From Mycolicibacterium moriokaense (GTDB taxonomy: Bacteria; Actinomycetota; Actinomycetes; Mycobacteriales; Mycobacteriaceae): DNA of 64,000 nucleotides. A program made the translations under genes and the position numbers. Positions 37,099 to 46,992 of the stretch are shown in pieces. The notes under the pieces were generated by a model that searched no databases, was not told where the DNA came from, and was given only the letters and a program-made list of their open reading frames with translations. Location of the stretch: positions 4,836,001 through 4,900,000 of the forward strand of contig NZ_AP022560.1 of assembly GCF_010726085.1 (NCBI RefSeq). The letters run 5' to 3'. Position 1 is the first letter of the stretch, and every line of letters begins with the position of its first letter.

Positions 37099-38472
37099 CT
37101 AGACATGGTCCGAGCCAAGGGCCAACACCTCGTCGAAGCCCGCGGCGAGGCTGTCCATGAACACGTCGGGGTCGGGAATCGCGCCCGTGTCCACATCGAT
37201 GCCCAGCGTGCACACATCTACATATGTCAACAACGTGACGTTGACGGCCGCGCCGATCGTCGGGCCGAATGCGTACTGTGTCAACACCTTCGCGCCACCG
37301 AGGAACACGGGCACGGGTATCCCCGGTACGTCGCTGCACAGGAAGTCGATATTGCGCAGGATCGAACCGATGTACCAGCGAGGCATCATGTTCAGCGCCC
37401 CGGCGATCCATTGCGTGTACGGCAGCGACTTCTCGTGGCGTACCTTGGCGGTCCTGTCGCGGATCTCACGGATTCGCTCCTCGGGATCGGCCATGCCGAC
37501 CGGCACGTCGAACCGCATGAGGGTGATATGGTTGCCGCCCATTTCGTGCCCCTCTTCGCGCAGGCTGATGGGCATCGTCAGGTGAAGGTCGCCGACCGTG
37601 ACGCCGTGCTTTTCGTGGTATAGGCGAAGCCCTCCGGCGACGCCCGCAACGAACGCGTCGTTCAATGCACCGCCGCCCCGATGAGCGGCCGCCCGCAGCT
37701 GTGCGAACGGGACCTCGAGCACGTCGAGCTTTCGGATGAGGCTGCGCTTGCTCATCAGCGAGGAGCCCCTGCGGCTCACGGGACGCATGGTGCGGTAGAC
37801 CGAGGCGGCCAACTCGGCCGCCGACGAAACCGTGTCCACTGGCCGCAGAATGCTGTCGGCAATCAACTTCGGAGCATTCTTCAGCGTGCCCGTCAGCGCG
37901 TCCACCATCAAACCGGCGCCGTATCGCGCCGTGTCCCGGTAGCCTCGCAGCCGCTGCGGCGGGGTTGCGTCAGGCAAGGCGTGACCAAGGTCGTGCCGCT
38001 CAGGAGCCTCGGACAGATCGAAGAGAATCATCCCGATCTGGACGCCCCCAACTCCGTCGGTCAGCGCGTGGTGGAACTTGAGAACCATCGCTGCACGGTT
38101 GTTTTCGAGTCCGTCGATCAGCGTGGCCGTCCACAGGGGGCGAGCGCGGTCGAAGTCCGCCATGGCCGCGACCCGCGCCATCTCCAGCACTGTGTCGATG
38201 GTGCCGGGTGCGGGCGCCGTCACCCTACGCATGTGGAACCCCAGGTCGAAGTCCGGGGCGTATTCCCATCTCGGTGGCGCCGGCGCCGGCGACGGAACTA
38301 CACGCTGGCGCACCATCGGTACGGCACGCGAAACGATGTCGAAGCGATCGCGGACCTCGTCCCAATCCGGCGATCGGTCGAGCATGACCACCGTGACCAC
38401 CGTGGAACGTAACCGAGGATCGCTTTCCATGCCCCAGGTGAAGGCGTCGCTGCTTCGCATGAATTCGGTCAT
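37099..38472 (-). CDS. Wax ester synthase / diacylglycerol acyltransferase (WS/DGAT, Tgs family)
   Basis: 457 residues. The catalytic motif HHxxxDG appears as KFHHALTDGVGG, and the C-terminal WS/DGAT domain has NDAFVAGVAGGLRLYHEKHG and the family-typical end. The N-terminus (TEFMRSSDAFTWGMESDPRL) is atypical compared with Tgs1. The enzyme esterifies acyl-CoA to diacylglycerol or fatty alcohol to store lipid. Its ATG overlaps the stop of a 37-codon relic of another Tgs gene (ATGA), so it may be translated by coupling from a decayed upstream gene. Clear DosR boxes lie further upstream (38803, 38868). In M. tuberculosis Tgs1 is a DosR target. Confidence 0.9.
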   Translation of the reverse strand: MTEFMRSSDAFTWGMESDPRLRSTVVTVVMLDRSPDWDEVRDRFDIVSRAVPMVRQRVVPSPAPAPPRWEYAPDFDLGFHMRRVTAPAPGTIDTVLEMARVAAMADFDRARPLWTATLIDGLENNRAAMVLKFHHALTDGVGGVQIGMILFDLSEAPERHDLGHALPDATPPQRLRGYRDTARYGAGLMVDALTGTLKNAPKLIADSILRPVDTVSSAAELAASVYRTMRPVSRRGSSLMSKRSLIRKLDVLEVPFAQLRAAAHRGGGALNDAFVAGVAGGLRLYHEKHGVTVGDLHLTMPISLREEGHEMGGNHITLMRFDVPVGMADPEERIREIRDRTAKVRHEKSLPYTQWIAGALNMMPRWYIGSILRNIDFLCSDVPGIPVPVFLGGAKVLTQYAFGPTIGAAVNVTLLTYVDVCTLGIDVDTGAIPDPDVFMDSLAAGFDEVLALGSDHV

Positions 38473-38582
38473 TTGTGGTCACCGGCCGCCGGGGTCTGTC
38501 GTCTGGCGACTGCCTGGCCGACATGGGAATCGGAATCCTCAGCCTGCAGAGAACTCGCATCCAGTGCGGTCAGATGCTCCAT
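38469..38582 (-). pseudogene. 37-codon relic of a Tgs1-like N-terminus, overlapping the tgs start
   Basis: The frame reads MEHLTALDASSLQAEDSDSH then VGQAVARR and stops at a TGA that overlaps the ATG of the intact acyltransferase. From memory, Tgs1 (Rv3130c) of M. tuberculosis begins MNHLTTLDAGFLKAED, so this is very likely the start of a lost Tgs1-like gene; the rest of that gene is missing. It may persist because it supplies translational coupling for the downstream gene. Confidence 0.7.
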
Positions 38583-38631
38583 GTGATCACGATGCGCTTC
38601 GCGCAGCGCCCGGCGGCAGGGTCACAAGTCC

Positions 38632-38740
38632 TCAAACCGCAGGGACATCGTCGTCCCGGCCGGCGTGCTTCGGCACGTGAGTCCGCGAGCGCCAGCACCT
38701 CGTCGAAACCGGCAGCGATCTCATGGGTGGCCTCCTCGTT
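38632..38740 (-). pseudogene. C-terminal relic of a WS/DGAT gene
   Basis: The minus strand reads EEATHEIAAGFDEVLALADS, closely matching the end of the intact acyltransferase (AAGFDEVLALGSDHV), and the DNA is also alike (compare 38680-38720 with 37115-37160). The frame then has no proper family ending; switching frame gives a plausible end (THVPKHAGRDDDVPAV), which suggests a frameshift. No upstream part of such a gene remains. Confidence 0.65.
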
Positions 38741-38802
38741 GGGTTGACCTTGTTGATCAGACCACCCGAGGACCTCACAACGGTGGGGCCAACGCACACT
38801 CC

Positions 38803-38822
38803 CTGAGTGCTTTGGTCCTTTT
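38803..38822. promoter_or_regulatory. Weak DosR-like box
   Basis: The right half TTTGGTCC matches the DosR consensus and the left half is poor (about 11 of 20 positions). It lies 98 bp before the universal stress gene and about 60 bp from the Tgs relic on the other strand. Confidence 0.4.
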
Positions 38823-38867
38823 GCATGGCATCGCTTACAGGGCACTGACGGGCCCATTGCCGAACGG

Positions 38868-38887
38868 GTGAGGACCAAAGACTCCCG
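38868..38887. promoter_or_regulatory. DosR-like box upstream of universal stress gene
   Basis: GTGAGGACCAAAGACTCCCG matches the left half-site and spacer well and the right half partly (13 of 20). It ends 32 bp before the ATG at 38920. Confidence 0.68.
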
Positions 38888-38919
38888 CCCGAAGACCCGG
38901 CATCGTATTGACTTGCCCT

Positions 38920-39801
38920 ATGTCTTCGGTTGGTTCCCCGGAAATCGTGGTCGGCGTCGACGGATCGCCCGCCGCGAAGGTTGCCGTCGATTGGGCCGCA
39001 CGCGACGCCGCGCAACGCGGTGCAACGCTTATCCTCGTTCACGTCGTCAGCAGTGTCCTCGGCTCCTTGTCTCAAGTGCCCCTGCCCACCGGCATCGGGA
39101 AGCGGCAGAAGCACTGGGCTCACGAAGCCGTTGCCGAGGGCGTGGCGGTGGTGGCGGAAGTGGAGAAGGACACCGGCCCCCTCGAGGTCCGCTCCGAGAT
39201 CTACTACTCGTCCGCGGTGCCCACTCTCGTCGACATGTCGAAGGGAGCCGACCTGGTCGTGGTGGGCAGTCGCCGCCACAGCGCCGTCGGCGGCCTGCTC
39301 GGATCGGTGAGCGCGGGGGTCGTGCAGCACGCGCACGGCCCGGTCGCGGTCATCCACGACGAGGATCCGTTGATGCCGCATCCGGCACAGGCACCGGTTC
39401 TCGTCGGGATCGACGGCTCCCCCTCATCCGAGTTGGCTACCGCGATCGCCTTCGACGAGGCGTCGCGCAGGCACGTCGACGTCATCGCCCTGCACGCCTG
39501 GACCGAGTTCGGGGTGGGCGACTATCTCGGCATGAACTGGCTGGAGATGAAGACCTCGGAGGATGCGGCGCTGGCTGAGCGACTCGCGGGGTGGCAAGAG
39601 GACTACCCGGATGTCAATATCCAGCGCGTCGTCGTCTGCGAGCATCCGGCGCGCGCGCTCATCGAGCACTCGGAAAAGGCGCAGTTGACCGTCATCGGCA
39701 GCCACGGGCGTGGCGGATTCGCCGGCATGCTGCTCGGTTCGGTCAGCGCCGCGGTGGTTCGATCAGCGCGGATGCCGGTGATTGTCGCGCGCGAGCCGTA
39801 A
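38920..39801 (+). CDS. Tandem universal stress protein (UspA family)
   Basis: 293 residues from ATG 38920 made of two Usp domains. Each begins with a strand and DGS motif (IVVGVDGSPAAKVAVDWAAR; VLVGIDGSPSSELATAIAFD). The second ATP-binding motif is canonical (GSHGRGGFAGMLLGS), while the first reads GSRRHSAVGGLLGS and lacks the second Gly of the G-2X-G pattern. Many DosR-regulon members are of this type (Rv2623, Rv2005c). A DosR-like box lies upstream. It converges on the OtsB1-like gene with 2 nt between the stop codons. Confidence 0.9.
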   Translation: MSSVGSPEIVVGVDGSPAAKVAVDWAARDAAQRGATLILVHVVSSVLGSLSQVPLPTGIGKRQKHWAHEAVAEGVAVVAEVEKDTGPLEVRSEIYYSSAVPTLVDMSKGADLVVVGSRRHSAVGGLLGSVSAGVVQHAHGPVAVIHDEDPLMPHPAQAPVLVGIDGSPSSELATAIAFDEASRRHVDVIALHAWTEFGVGDYLGMNWLEMKTSEDAALAERLAGWQEDYPDVNIQRVVVCEHPARALIEHSEKAQLTVIGSHGRGGFAGMLLGSVSAAVVRSARMPVIVAREP

Positions 39802-39803
39802 CC

Positions 39804-42800
39804 TCATCTCGCGTCGAAGGATCCACTGGGAAATCGAACCGTGCATCCAGGCCTGAGCTGTTCGACTCGGCCTCGGCACTCGATGACGACCGGTGGGACA
39901 TCGCACGGATCCACACTGACTTCCGCGCCCTTTCCACTCACCCGGATGTACACGTGATGCCCGCGATAGTGGACCGGGAATCCCAGTGCACCAAGAGAAT
40001 CCGGCCAATGGGGCGATAACACCATGCGATCGCCGCGGGTTTCCAAGCCGGTGAAGCATCGTTGTATGAGGTCGACACTGCCCGCCATCGCCGCGAGGTG
40101 AATACCCTCGGAGGTGGTACCACCCTGGATATCAGCGACGTCGGACTTCAGCACCTGCTCGAAGAACTCCATGGCGCGATCACGATTGGCCCTGGCGAGC
40201 ACCCAGGTATGGACCACTCCGGAAAGCGTCGACCCGTGCGACGTCCGGGCCAGGTAGTAGTCAACCATCTCCGGGATCTGCTCGGGGGCAAGGCTGTAAT
40301 CGAGCCGATGAAGCACCTCGCGCAACTCGTCCGACGAAAGTAGGTAGAGCAGCATCAGCGCGTCAGCTTGCTTGGACGCCTTATACCGGTTGATGTCGTC
40401 ACCCTCGGCCTCGAGTATGCGATCCAACCGTTGGATGTTGCCGTACCGGGTGCGGTACGCGTCCCAATCCAGTTCCGCCAGCTCGTCGTAACCCTCGAAC
40501 TGACTGATGCGTCCATCGCAGAACGGCACGAACATCCGCCGGCTGACGTGATCCCACCGCTGCAGTTCGGCATCGGTCAGTCTGAGCCGCTCGCGAAAGT
40601 CGATTCGGCTGGGCAGCGGCAGGAGCTTCAGAGCGTCCATCGCCCGCATGATCACCCAGACAGCCATGACATTGGTGTACGCGTTGTTGTCGATGCCCTC
40701 GAAAGGTCTACCCGGATAACCGGTATGGAACTCGTCGGGTCCGATGACGCCGTTGATGTTGTAGCGGTCGCGTTCCTCGTCGTAGGTCGACCTGCTGACC
40801 CAGAATCGCGCGATCTCCGCCAGCATCTCGGCACCGTAGTCGATCAGATAAGCCAGATCGCCTGTGACCTGGTAATACTGCCAGACGTTGTAGGCGACCG
40901 CGATTCCGATGTGGTGGGCACGATGGCTGGGATCTGGATTCCACCGGCCAGAGCGGGGATTCAGATGCAGTACCGGACTCTCCTCCCGGCCGTCGCTGCC
41001 GGACTGCCACGGAAACATGGCACCGTCATAACCGGCGAGCTTGGCGGCGCGGCGCGCCTCGACCAATCGCCGATATCGGTAGCGAAGCAGCGACCGTGTG
41101 ATCGACGGCAGCCGCAGATTCAGCACGGGGAAGATGAACAGCTCGTCCCAGAAGATGTGTCCGCGATAGGCCTCACCGTGCAGGCCGCGGGCGGGCACGC
41201 CGACATCGAGGTCCTCGCTGTTGTAGGAGACCGTCTGCAACAGATGCAGTAGGTGCAGTCGAAGAATGCGCAATTCATCGGCGTGGTCCTCGAATTGGAT
41301 CGACAGGCGCTCCCAGAGGTGGGCCCAGCGAAGGGCGTGGGCATCGCGGATCTCGGCGAACCGCTCCTGGCGTCCGAGTCGTCGTTCCGCCGAAGCGGCG
41401 GGCTCGGACGTCGCGACGTCGCGGCCGGTGACCAAGGTGACGACCTTCTCGACCGAAACCGACTGACCCGCCGTCAGTTCGGCGAAGATCTCGTGGCCGA
41501 TCTCGAATTCCTCATCGACCAATCGGTACGTCGCGGGTGCCGGCTGGCCGTCCCGCCACACGGTGGTTCGGGCGGCCAGCGCCACCGGGATCTGTGACTG
41601 CGTCGTACTCACCTCGAGCAGCACCGAATTCGGCGTCAGTGCATGCTTCTTCGGAGATGTGAGGTGGGTGCTGGCGAGATCTCGGTAGCGTTCGACCATG
41701 GTGTTGCCGACATGGCCGTCGAGCGTGGATCGCACCTCGATCGTGCCGCTCCAATCCTCGGCGGTGACAGTCATTTCCATCGCGGCGACATGCGCCTGAT
41801 GCATCGCGACGAATCGGTGCTGGGATACGGACGTGGTACGGCCGGCGTGATCGCGGAAGCGGAGCTCGCGCGTCAGGACGGCGCGCTGAATGTCGAGAAC
41901 CTGGCGATAGTCGAGTAACTCGACTTCGTCGACGTCGAACCAAGGCCCACCATCGATGCGGAAGGTGAGCGGAAGCCAGTTGGGGAGATTCACCAGACTT
42001 TCATGAGCGGTGGTGGTGCCGGCGATCACGTCGTCGAGTCGGTTGAACACGCCCGCGGCATAGGTGCCCGGGTAATGGACCTGCCCTGCTTTGGATTCCG
42101 GTGCGGCGCCGCGCGTGGCGAAGTAACCGTTCCCGACCGTGCACAGGGCCTCACGGAGCTTTTCGTTCGGCGGGTCATAGCCGTCGTATGTCAGGGTCCA
42201 TGCCTCGTCGGAGGTCTGCTGCTCATATGCCAGCCAGTCGCCGCCGCGGCGCAGAAACTCCTCGACCTCGGTGGGACTGTTCAGCATGAACTGGGCGGCC
42301 GTAGCGCGGTCACGGTCGCCGTCTTCGTCATGACGCACCACGATCCCGACACCGTTGAACCGAAGGGCGTCGAAGGCGTCTTCGTCGGTGAGATCGTCGC
42401 CGATGAAGATGGGCAGCACGCGCCCCGTCTGATGGATCTGGTCGCGCAGCCAGCCAAGCGCTGTGCCTTTGTCCCAATCGATATCGGGTCGCAGTTCGAC
42501 GATCTTGCGGCCGCCCGTGACCCGCAGTCCACGACGCTGACCGCGTCGACGTGTTGTCGCGACGACGTCGGCCACCTGTTCGGGGGCGACGTTGCGGTAA
42601 TGGACCGCGACGGCGTAGCGCTTGTGTTCGATGTTGACGCCCGGAATTTCTCCGAGATCCTCGCGCAGTTCGGCCGCAACACTTTCCAGGATCGGAACCG
42701 CAGCGGCGGCTGCGTCGTTGTGACGGTGCGCGCCGTCGGGTCCGACGATTTCGAAGCCGTGGCTGCCCGAGTACCAGATTCCAGGTATCGCCATCCGCTC

Positions 42801-43523
42801 CCGGACATCGGCCAGATCGCGGCCACTCAAAATGGCCACTGGACATAACGCTGCGAGTCGCTCGAGAGTCTTCGCCGCGCCCTCGACGAGCTCAGCCGCA
42901 TCCGGTTCCGCCACGATCTCAGCCAGAGTGCCATCGAAGTCGAGGCATACGAACGGCTGCCGCCCGGCGACAATTCCGACCAACTGACCGTAGGAGTCGA
43001 GCGCATTCGGCAACTGCGAAATGCGCTTATCACCCCGCCGCACGGTGATCTGCGCGAGGTTCTCGACGACCACATCCGCCCCGCTCTGCCGAAGCTGCGT
43101 GGCGAGCCCCGTGTGGTCGACCCAGATGACCAGACCGAAACCCCCGTTGCGGGCCGCTTGCACCCCGGCCTCCGCGGCCTCGACGACCGCGGTGCGCGCC
43201 GGCGTCGTCTCCAATCTGTTGGTGGCGGCCAGCAGCACCGCGGGGTCGGGCTGCCCGGGCAGCCCGAGGGCATCGGCGACCAGACCGTCTGCGTGGATGT
43301 CGAACAGGTCGTCGAGCCCGGCCGCTTTCAACACCTGTTCGCTGTTGCGCCCCGGGCAATACACAGCCGTGGCGACCCCTGCTTCGGCTAGCTTGCGCAC
43401 GAGGGCGACTGTCGAATCGGATACCGCCCAACCGTCATTGGGAGCAGTTTCGGTGACCACGGCGTCGAGGCCGAAGACCACGGCATCGTAGAACCGGGGA
43501 TCGATGGTCGCCGTCGCCTTCAT
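39804..43523 (-). CDS. otsB1: OtsB1-like fusion: HAD domain, trehalose-6-phosphate phosphatase and GH65 hydrolase/phosphorylase
   Basis: 1239 residues from ATG 43523, after AAGGAAT; the open frame upstream is not family-like. Three parts: an N-terminal HAD/phosphoglucomutase-like domain (1-185), an OtsB phosphatase (about 190-430) with CLDFDGTLAEI, LSGRDLADVRERM and FIGDDLTDEDAFDALR, and a GH65 domain (about 470-1230) with the catalytic Glu in GVIGPDEFHTG (near 931). In the N-terminal HAD part the usual DxD is VVFGLDAVVTE, so it may be inactive. From memory M. tuberculosis Rv2006 has this fusion and is in the DosR regulon. GH65 enzymes phosphorolyse trehalose or kojibiose, so the protein may degrade trehalose. 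It follows pfkB by 28 bp. Confidence 0.9.
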   Translation of the reverse strand: MKATATIDPRFYDAVVFGLDAVVTETAPNDGWAVSDSTVALVRKLAEAGVATAVYCPGRNSEQVLKAAGLDDLFDIHADGLVADALGLPGQPDPAVLLAATNRLETTPARTAVVEAAEAGVQAARNGGFGLVIWVDHTGLATQLRQSGADVVVENLAQITVRRGDKRISQLPNALDSYGQLVGIVAGRQPFVCLDFDGTLAEIVAEPDAAELVEGAAKTLERLAALCPVAILSGRDLADVRERMAIPGIWYSGSHGFEIVGPDGAHRHNDAAAAAVPILESVAAELREDLGEIPGVNIEHKRYAVAVHYRNVAPEQVADVVATTRRRGQRRGLRVTGGRKIVELRPDIDWDKGTALGWLRDQIHQTGRVLPIFIGDDLTDEDAFDALRFNGVGIVVRHDEDGDRDRATAAQFMLNSPTEVEEFLRRGGDWLAYEQQTSDEAWTLTYDGYDPPNEKLREALCTVGNGYFATRGAAPESKAGQVHYPGTYAAGVFNRLDDVIAGTTTAHESLVNLPNWLPLTFRIDGGPWFDVDEVELLDYRQVLDIQRAVLTRELRFRDHAGRTTSVSQHRFVAMHQAHVAAMEMTVTAEDWSGTIEVRSTLDGHVGNTMVERYRDLASTHLTSPKKHALTPNSVLLEVSTTQSQIPVALAARTTVWRDGQPAPATYRLVDEEFEIGHEIFAELTAGQSVSVEKVVTLVTGRDVATSEPAASAERRLGRQERFAEIRDAHALRWAHLWERLSIQFEDHADELRILRLHLLHLLQTVSYNSEDLDVGVPARGLHGEAYRGHIFWDELFIFPVLNLRLPSITRSLLRYRYRRLVEARRAAKLAGYDGAMFPWQSGSDGREESPVLHLNPRSGRWNPDPSHRAHHIGIAVAYNVWQYYQVTGDLAYLIDYGAEMLAEIARFWVSRSTYDEERDRYNINGVIGPDEFHTGYPGRPFEGIDNNAYTNVMAVWVIMRAMDALKLLPLPSRIDFRERLRLTDAELQRWDHVSRRMFVPFCDGRISQFEGYDELAELDWDAYRTRYGNIQRLDRILEAEGDDINRYKASKQADALMLLYLLSSDELREVLHRLDYSLAPEQIPEMVDYYLARTSHGSTLSGVVHTWVLARANRDRAMEFFEQVLKSDVADIQGGTTSEGIHLAAMAGSVDLIQRCFTGLETRGDRMVLSPHWPDSLGALGFPVHYRGHHVYIRVSGKGAEVSVDPCDVPPVVIECRGRVEQLRPGCTVRFPSGSFDAR

Positions 43524-43551
43524 GTGTATTCCTTGTTGACTGTTCGATGGT

Positions 43552-44505
43552 TCATGCAGGTACGACAGCGAGTTCCACTGGCTCTTCAGCGATCTCGAAA
43601 AGCCGCTCGGTATCGGCACGCGTACACGGTGCTGTACCGGGCGTCATCAGCATCGCCGTTCCCGCGGCGATGCCGAAGCGAACCGACGTGCTCAGCGGCC
43701 ATCCGCGCGTCAGACCCACGGTGATGCCGGCGACCATCGCATCGCCGGCGCCGACACCACTGACCGCGCGCATCGGGATGGCGGCGAATCGGTAGCTTTC
43801 GGTCGCCGTGGCCAGCACCGCACCCTCGGACCCCAACGACACGACGACGGCCTCGGCGCGGCCGGAGTCGATCAGCTCGTGGGCGGCATCCAGCTGTTCG
43901 GATTCGGTCGCCAACTCACGTCCGACGCATTCGCGGAGTTCGCGCGCACTTGCCTTGAGCACAGCGACGCCACCCTTGATGTGTTGGAGACCGGCCCCCG
44001 AGGTGTCCAGGACGAATCGGGCCCCGGTCGCTCCGCACATATCCGCGATCCGCTGGTAGAAGTCCGCGGGCACACCCGGCGGCAGGCTGCCGCTGGCCAC
44101 CACGAACTGCGTCGACATGGCCTGACGGCGCAGCTGGTCGACGCACTCGGCCTGTTCGGACGGGGTCAGTCGCGGGCCAGGAAGCAAGAACCGGTACTGC
44201 AGACCGGTCGCCTCCTCGTCGATGGTGAAGCTCTCCCGCGTCGGCTCGGCGATGTCGATGCGCCGAAAGGGCACACCCGCCTCGGCGATGAGCTGCGTGA
44301 GAAGGTCACCACTGGCACCTCCGGCAGGGAAAACCGCCGCGACCGGCGCTCCGAGGACGTGCGCGATCTTGGCCACGTTGATGCCTCCGCCACCGGCGTC
44401 GTAGCGGGCACGTGAACAGCGGATCTTACTGGTGGGCCGCACCTCCGGCGCGGCGACGGTGATGTCGAGCGCCGGGTTCATCGTCAAGGTGACGATCGAA
44501 TCCAT
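43552..44505 (-). CDS. pfkB: PfkB-family sugar kinase (phosphofructokinase B-like, Rv2029c-like)
   Basis: 317 residues from ATG 44505, which has AGGAGG at 7-nt spacing; an ATG further up lacks one. PfkB signatures are complete: SIVTLTMNPALDITV at the start, YDAGGGGINVAKIAHVLGAP for sugar binding, and the C-terminal VSGVGAGDAMVAGITVG with the catalytic Asp. It probably phosphorylates fructose-6-phosphate or tagatose-6-phosphate. It forms an operon with the OtsB1-like gene and is preceded by a strong DosR box. M. tuberculosis pfkB (Rv2029c) is DosR-induced. Confidence 0.92.
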   Translation of the reverse strand: MDSIVTLTMNPALDITVAAPEVRPTSKIRCSRARYDAGGGGINVAKIAHVLGAPVAAVFPAGGASGDLLTQLIAEAGVPFRRIDIAEPTRESFTIDEEATGLQYRFLLPGPRLTPSEQAECVDQLRRQAMSTQFVVASGSLPPGVPADFYQRIADMCGATGARFVLDTSGAGLQHIKGGVAVLKASARELRECVGRELATESEQLDAAHELIDSGRAEAVVVSLGSEGAVLATATESYRFAAIPMRAVSGVGAGDAMVAGITVGLTRGWPLSTSVRFGIAAGTAMLMTPGTAPCTRADTERLFEIAEEPVELAVVPA

Positions 44506-44564
44506 GGCACAACCTCCTCGCTTCATGCGCCACCACTGATCCGACTATGCGACATATCGAGACG

Positions 44565-44584
44565 GTAGGGACTGAAGTCCCGCA
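44565..44584. promoter_or_regulatory. Strong DosR box between pfkB and PEP synthase
   Basis: GTAGGGACTGAAGTCCCGCA contains GGGACT and AGTCCC at the consensus spacing. It lies 60 bp upstream of pfkB (minus strand) and 115 bp upstream of the divergent PEP synthase, so it could serve both. Confidence 0.87.
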
Positions 44585-44698
44585 CCGCGGTGGCGTTCGT
44601 CGCTGATACCCGCCGTTACCGCCGCAGGGGACCTTTGACCCCAAGGATCGGGCCATCGGACGCTAGGTGGGCTGCCCGGCACACACAAGGGTGGTGCC

Positions 44699-46975
44699 AT
44701 GAGCGACAGATACATCCGCGACATCTCGACGTTGCGCATCGCCGACGCCGAAGAGGCCGGCGGTAAGGGCGCGAATATGGGCGAACTGGTCGCCGCGAAA
44801 CTGCCCGTCCCACCCGGGTTCGTGCTTCTGCGGGACTGCTACCGCGACTCGATGGCGGCGGGCGGCGTCGATGACGATCTGGCACAGCTGCACCGTGACG
44901 CCTTAGAGCACGTCGCCGACACCGTGCACCTGCCGGAACGGTGTGAGCAGTTGCAGGGACTCGTGCAGAAGGCGGGTATCGCGGATGCGGTCCGTGCGCC
45001 GCTGCTCGATGCCTATCGAAAGCTCGGGCCGAACGCCGTTGTGGCCGTGCGGTCCTCGGCCACCGGTGAGGACGGTGCCGACGCGTCCTTCGCCGGGATG
45101 AACGCCACCATCACCAACGTCAGCGGCGAGGACGCGCTCGTCGAGGCGGTGCTGCGCTGCTGGATGTCGCTGTTCTCGCCGCGGGTGATCACCTATCGCG
45201 CCAGCCGGAGCTTCACCGGGATCCCCGCGATGGCGGTCGTGGTCCAGCAGATGATCGACTCCGAGAAGGCCGGCGTGGCGTTCACCGCCGATCCGAGCAA
45301 CGGCGCCCAGGACCGCGTGGTCATCGAAGGCGCGTTCGGGCTTGGCGAAGTCGTGGTCTCCGGCCTGGTCGAGCCCGATACGTACATCGTGTCCAAGGAG
45401 TCCCTCGAGATTCTTGACGTCCGCCTCGGGCATCAGTCGTTCAAGATCGTCCGCGGGCCGGACGGTAACGACAAGCGGGTCGATCTGAGCGACGGACGGG
45501 CCGACGCGCGGGTGCTCGACGACTCCGAGCTGCGCCGGATCGCCGAACTCGCCATCGCCACCGAACGACACAACGGGTGCCCACAGGACACCGAATGGGC
45601 GATCTCCGGCGGTCAGGTCTACCTGGTGCAGGCCAGGCCGATCACCACGCTGCGTCATACGGCGCCGCCCACGTCGAACGAGCACGCCGTGTTGGCCCGC
45701 GGCCTGGCGGCGGCGCCGGGCGTGGCCACGGGGAAGGTACGCGTGCTCGAGACTCCCGACCAGGGCGACCGGTTGCTCGAGGGTGAGATCCTGGTCGCCC
45801 AGATGACCAACCCCGACTGGCTGCCGACCATCCGCCGCTCGGCGGCGCTGGTCACCGATACCGGTGGCATGACGTGTCACGCCGCGATCGTCGCGCGCGA
45901 GTTGGGCGTGCCGTGCATCGTCGGGGCACGCACCGCGACGCGGGACCTGCACGACGGCACCACCGTGACCGTCGACGGAGCGCACGGGCGGGTGTTGGCC
46001 GGGCGCGTCGAGGAGGAGACCCCTCGGGCCCGAACACAGACGATCGAGGGCCGGATGCCGGTCGAGATTCCGACTGAGGTCACCGGCACCAAGGTTTACG
46101 TCAACCTGGCGATGCCCGACACCGCCGAAGCCGTTGCCGCACAGGGACCCGACGGCGTCGGACTGCTGCGTGCCGAGTTGATGCTGACCGAGGCACTGCA
46201 GGGCCGGCATCCACGCGATCTGATCGCGCGCGGTGAGGAGGGAACTCTGGTCGACGGGATGGTGGCCTCAGTTGGTCGGATCGCTGCCGCGTTCGGCTCG
46301 CGGCCGGTCATCTATCGGGCAACTGACTTCCGCAGCAACGAGTTCCGCGGTCTCAAGGGCGGCGAAGCGTACGAGCCTGTCGAGCACAACCCGATGATCG
46401 GCTATCGCGGCTGCTACCGCTACATCAAGGAACCCGACCTGTTCGCCCTGGAACTGCAGGCACTTGCGCGCGTGCGCGAGCAGTCGCCGAACGTGCACCT
46501 GATGATTCCGTTCGTCCGGACCCGATGGGAACTCGAGGAGTGCCTGTCGCTCGTCGACGCAAGCCCGTTGGGTCGTCAACGCGGGCTCCATCGCTGGGTG
46601 ATGGCCGAGGTGCCGTCGGTCGTGCACTGGCTGCCCGAGTACATCGGCATGGGGGTCGACGGCGTCTCGATCGGGAGCAACGATCTCACCCAGCTGGTGC
46701 TCGGTGTCGACCGTGACTCCGACATCTGCGCTGAGCTGTTCGACGAATCCGATCCGGCAGTGCTCGATGCGATCGGTCAGATCATCAGCACGGCAAGGAA
46801 ATTCGGAATCACATCCTCGCTGTGCGGGCAGGCGCCGTCGACCAAGCCCGCGTTCGCCGAACACCTCGTCAGGATGGGGATCACGTCGGTCTCGGTGAAC
46901 CCGGACGCACTGGTGGCCGCGCGACGGACGATCGCCGCGGCTGAGCGACGACTGCTGCTCGAGGCTGCGCGGTAG
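44699..46975 (+). CDS. ppsA: Phosphoenolpyruvate synthase
   Basis: 758 residues, close to E. coli PpsA (792). The N-terminal ATP-grasp-like domain ([39 protein letters not shown]) is followed by the swivelling domain with the catalytic His in [17 protein letters not shown] (near 395) and a C-terminal PEP-binding barrel ([31 protein letters not shown]). It makes PEP from pyruvate and ATP, a gluconeogenic step. AAGGGTGG precedes the ATG. It shares a DosR box with pfkB, so hypoxic cells may reroute pyruvate while PfkB acts on sugar phosphates. A large inverted repeat follows its stop. Confidence 0.93.
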   Translation: MSDRYIRDISTLRIADAEEAGGKGANMGELVAAKLPVPPGFVLLRDCYRDSMAAGGVDDDLAQLHRDALEHVADTVHLPERCEQLQGLVQKAGIADAVRAPLLDAYRKLGPNAVVAVRSSATGEDGADASFAGMNATITNVSGEDALVEAVLRCWMSLFSPRVITYRASRSFTGIPAMAVVVQQMIDSEKAGVAFTADPSNGAQDRVVIEGAFGLGEVVVSGLVEPDTYIVSKESLEILDVRLGHQSFKIVRGPDGNDKRVDLSDGRADARVLDDSELRRIAELAIATERHNGCPQDTEWAISGGQVYLVQARPITTLRHTAPPTSNEHAVLARGLAAAPGVATGKVRVLETPDQGDRLLEGEILVAQMTNPDWLPTIRRSAALVTDTGGMTCHAAIVARELGVPCIVGARTATRDLHDGTTVTVDGAHGRVLAGRVEEETPRARTQTIEGRMPVEIPTEVTGTKVYVNLAMPDTAEAVAAQGPDGVGLLRAELMLTEALQGRHPRDLIARGEEGTLVDGMVASVGRIAAAFGSRPVIYRATDFRSNEFRGLKGGEAYEPVEHNPMIGYRGCYRYIKEPDLFALELQALARVREQSPNVHLMIPFVRTRWELEECLSLVDASPLGRQRGLHRWVMAEVPSVVHWLPEYIGMGVDGVSIGSNDLTQLVLGVDRDSDICAELFDESDPAVLDAIGQIISTARKFGITSSLCGQAPSTKPAFAEHLVRMGITSVSVNPDALVAARRTIAAAERRLLLEAAR

Positions 46976-46992
46976 CGTGCTGATAGACGACG

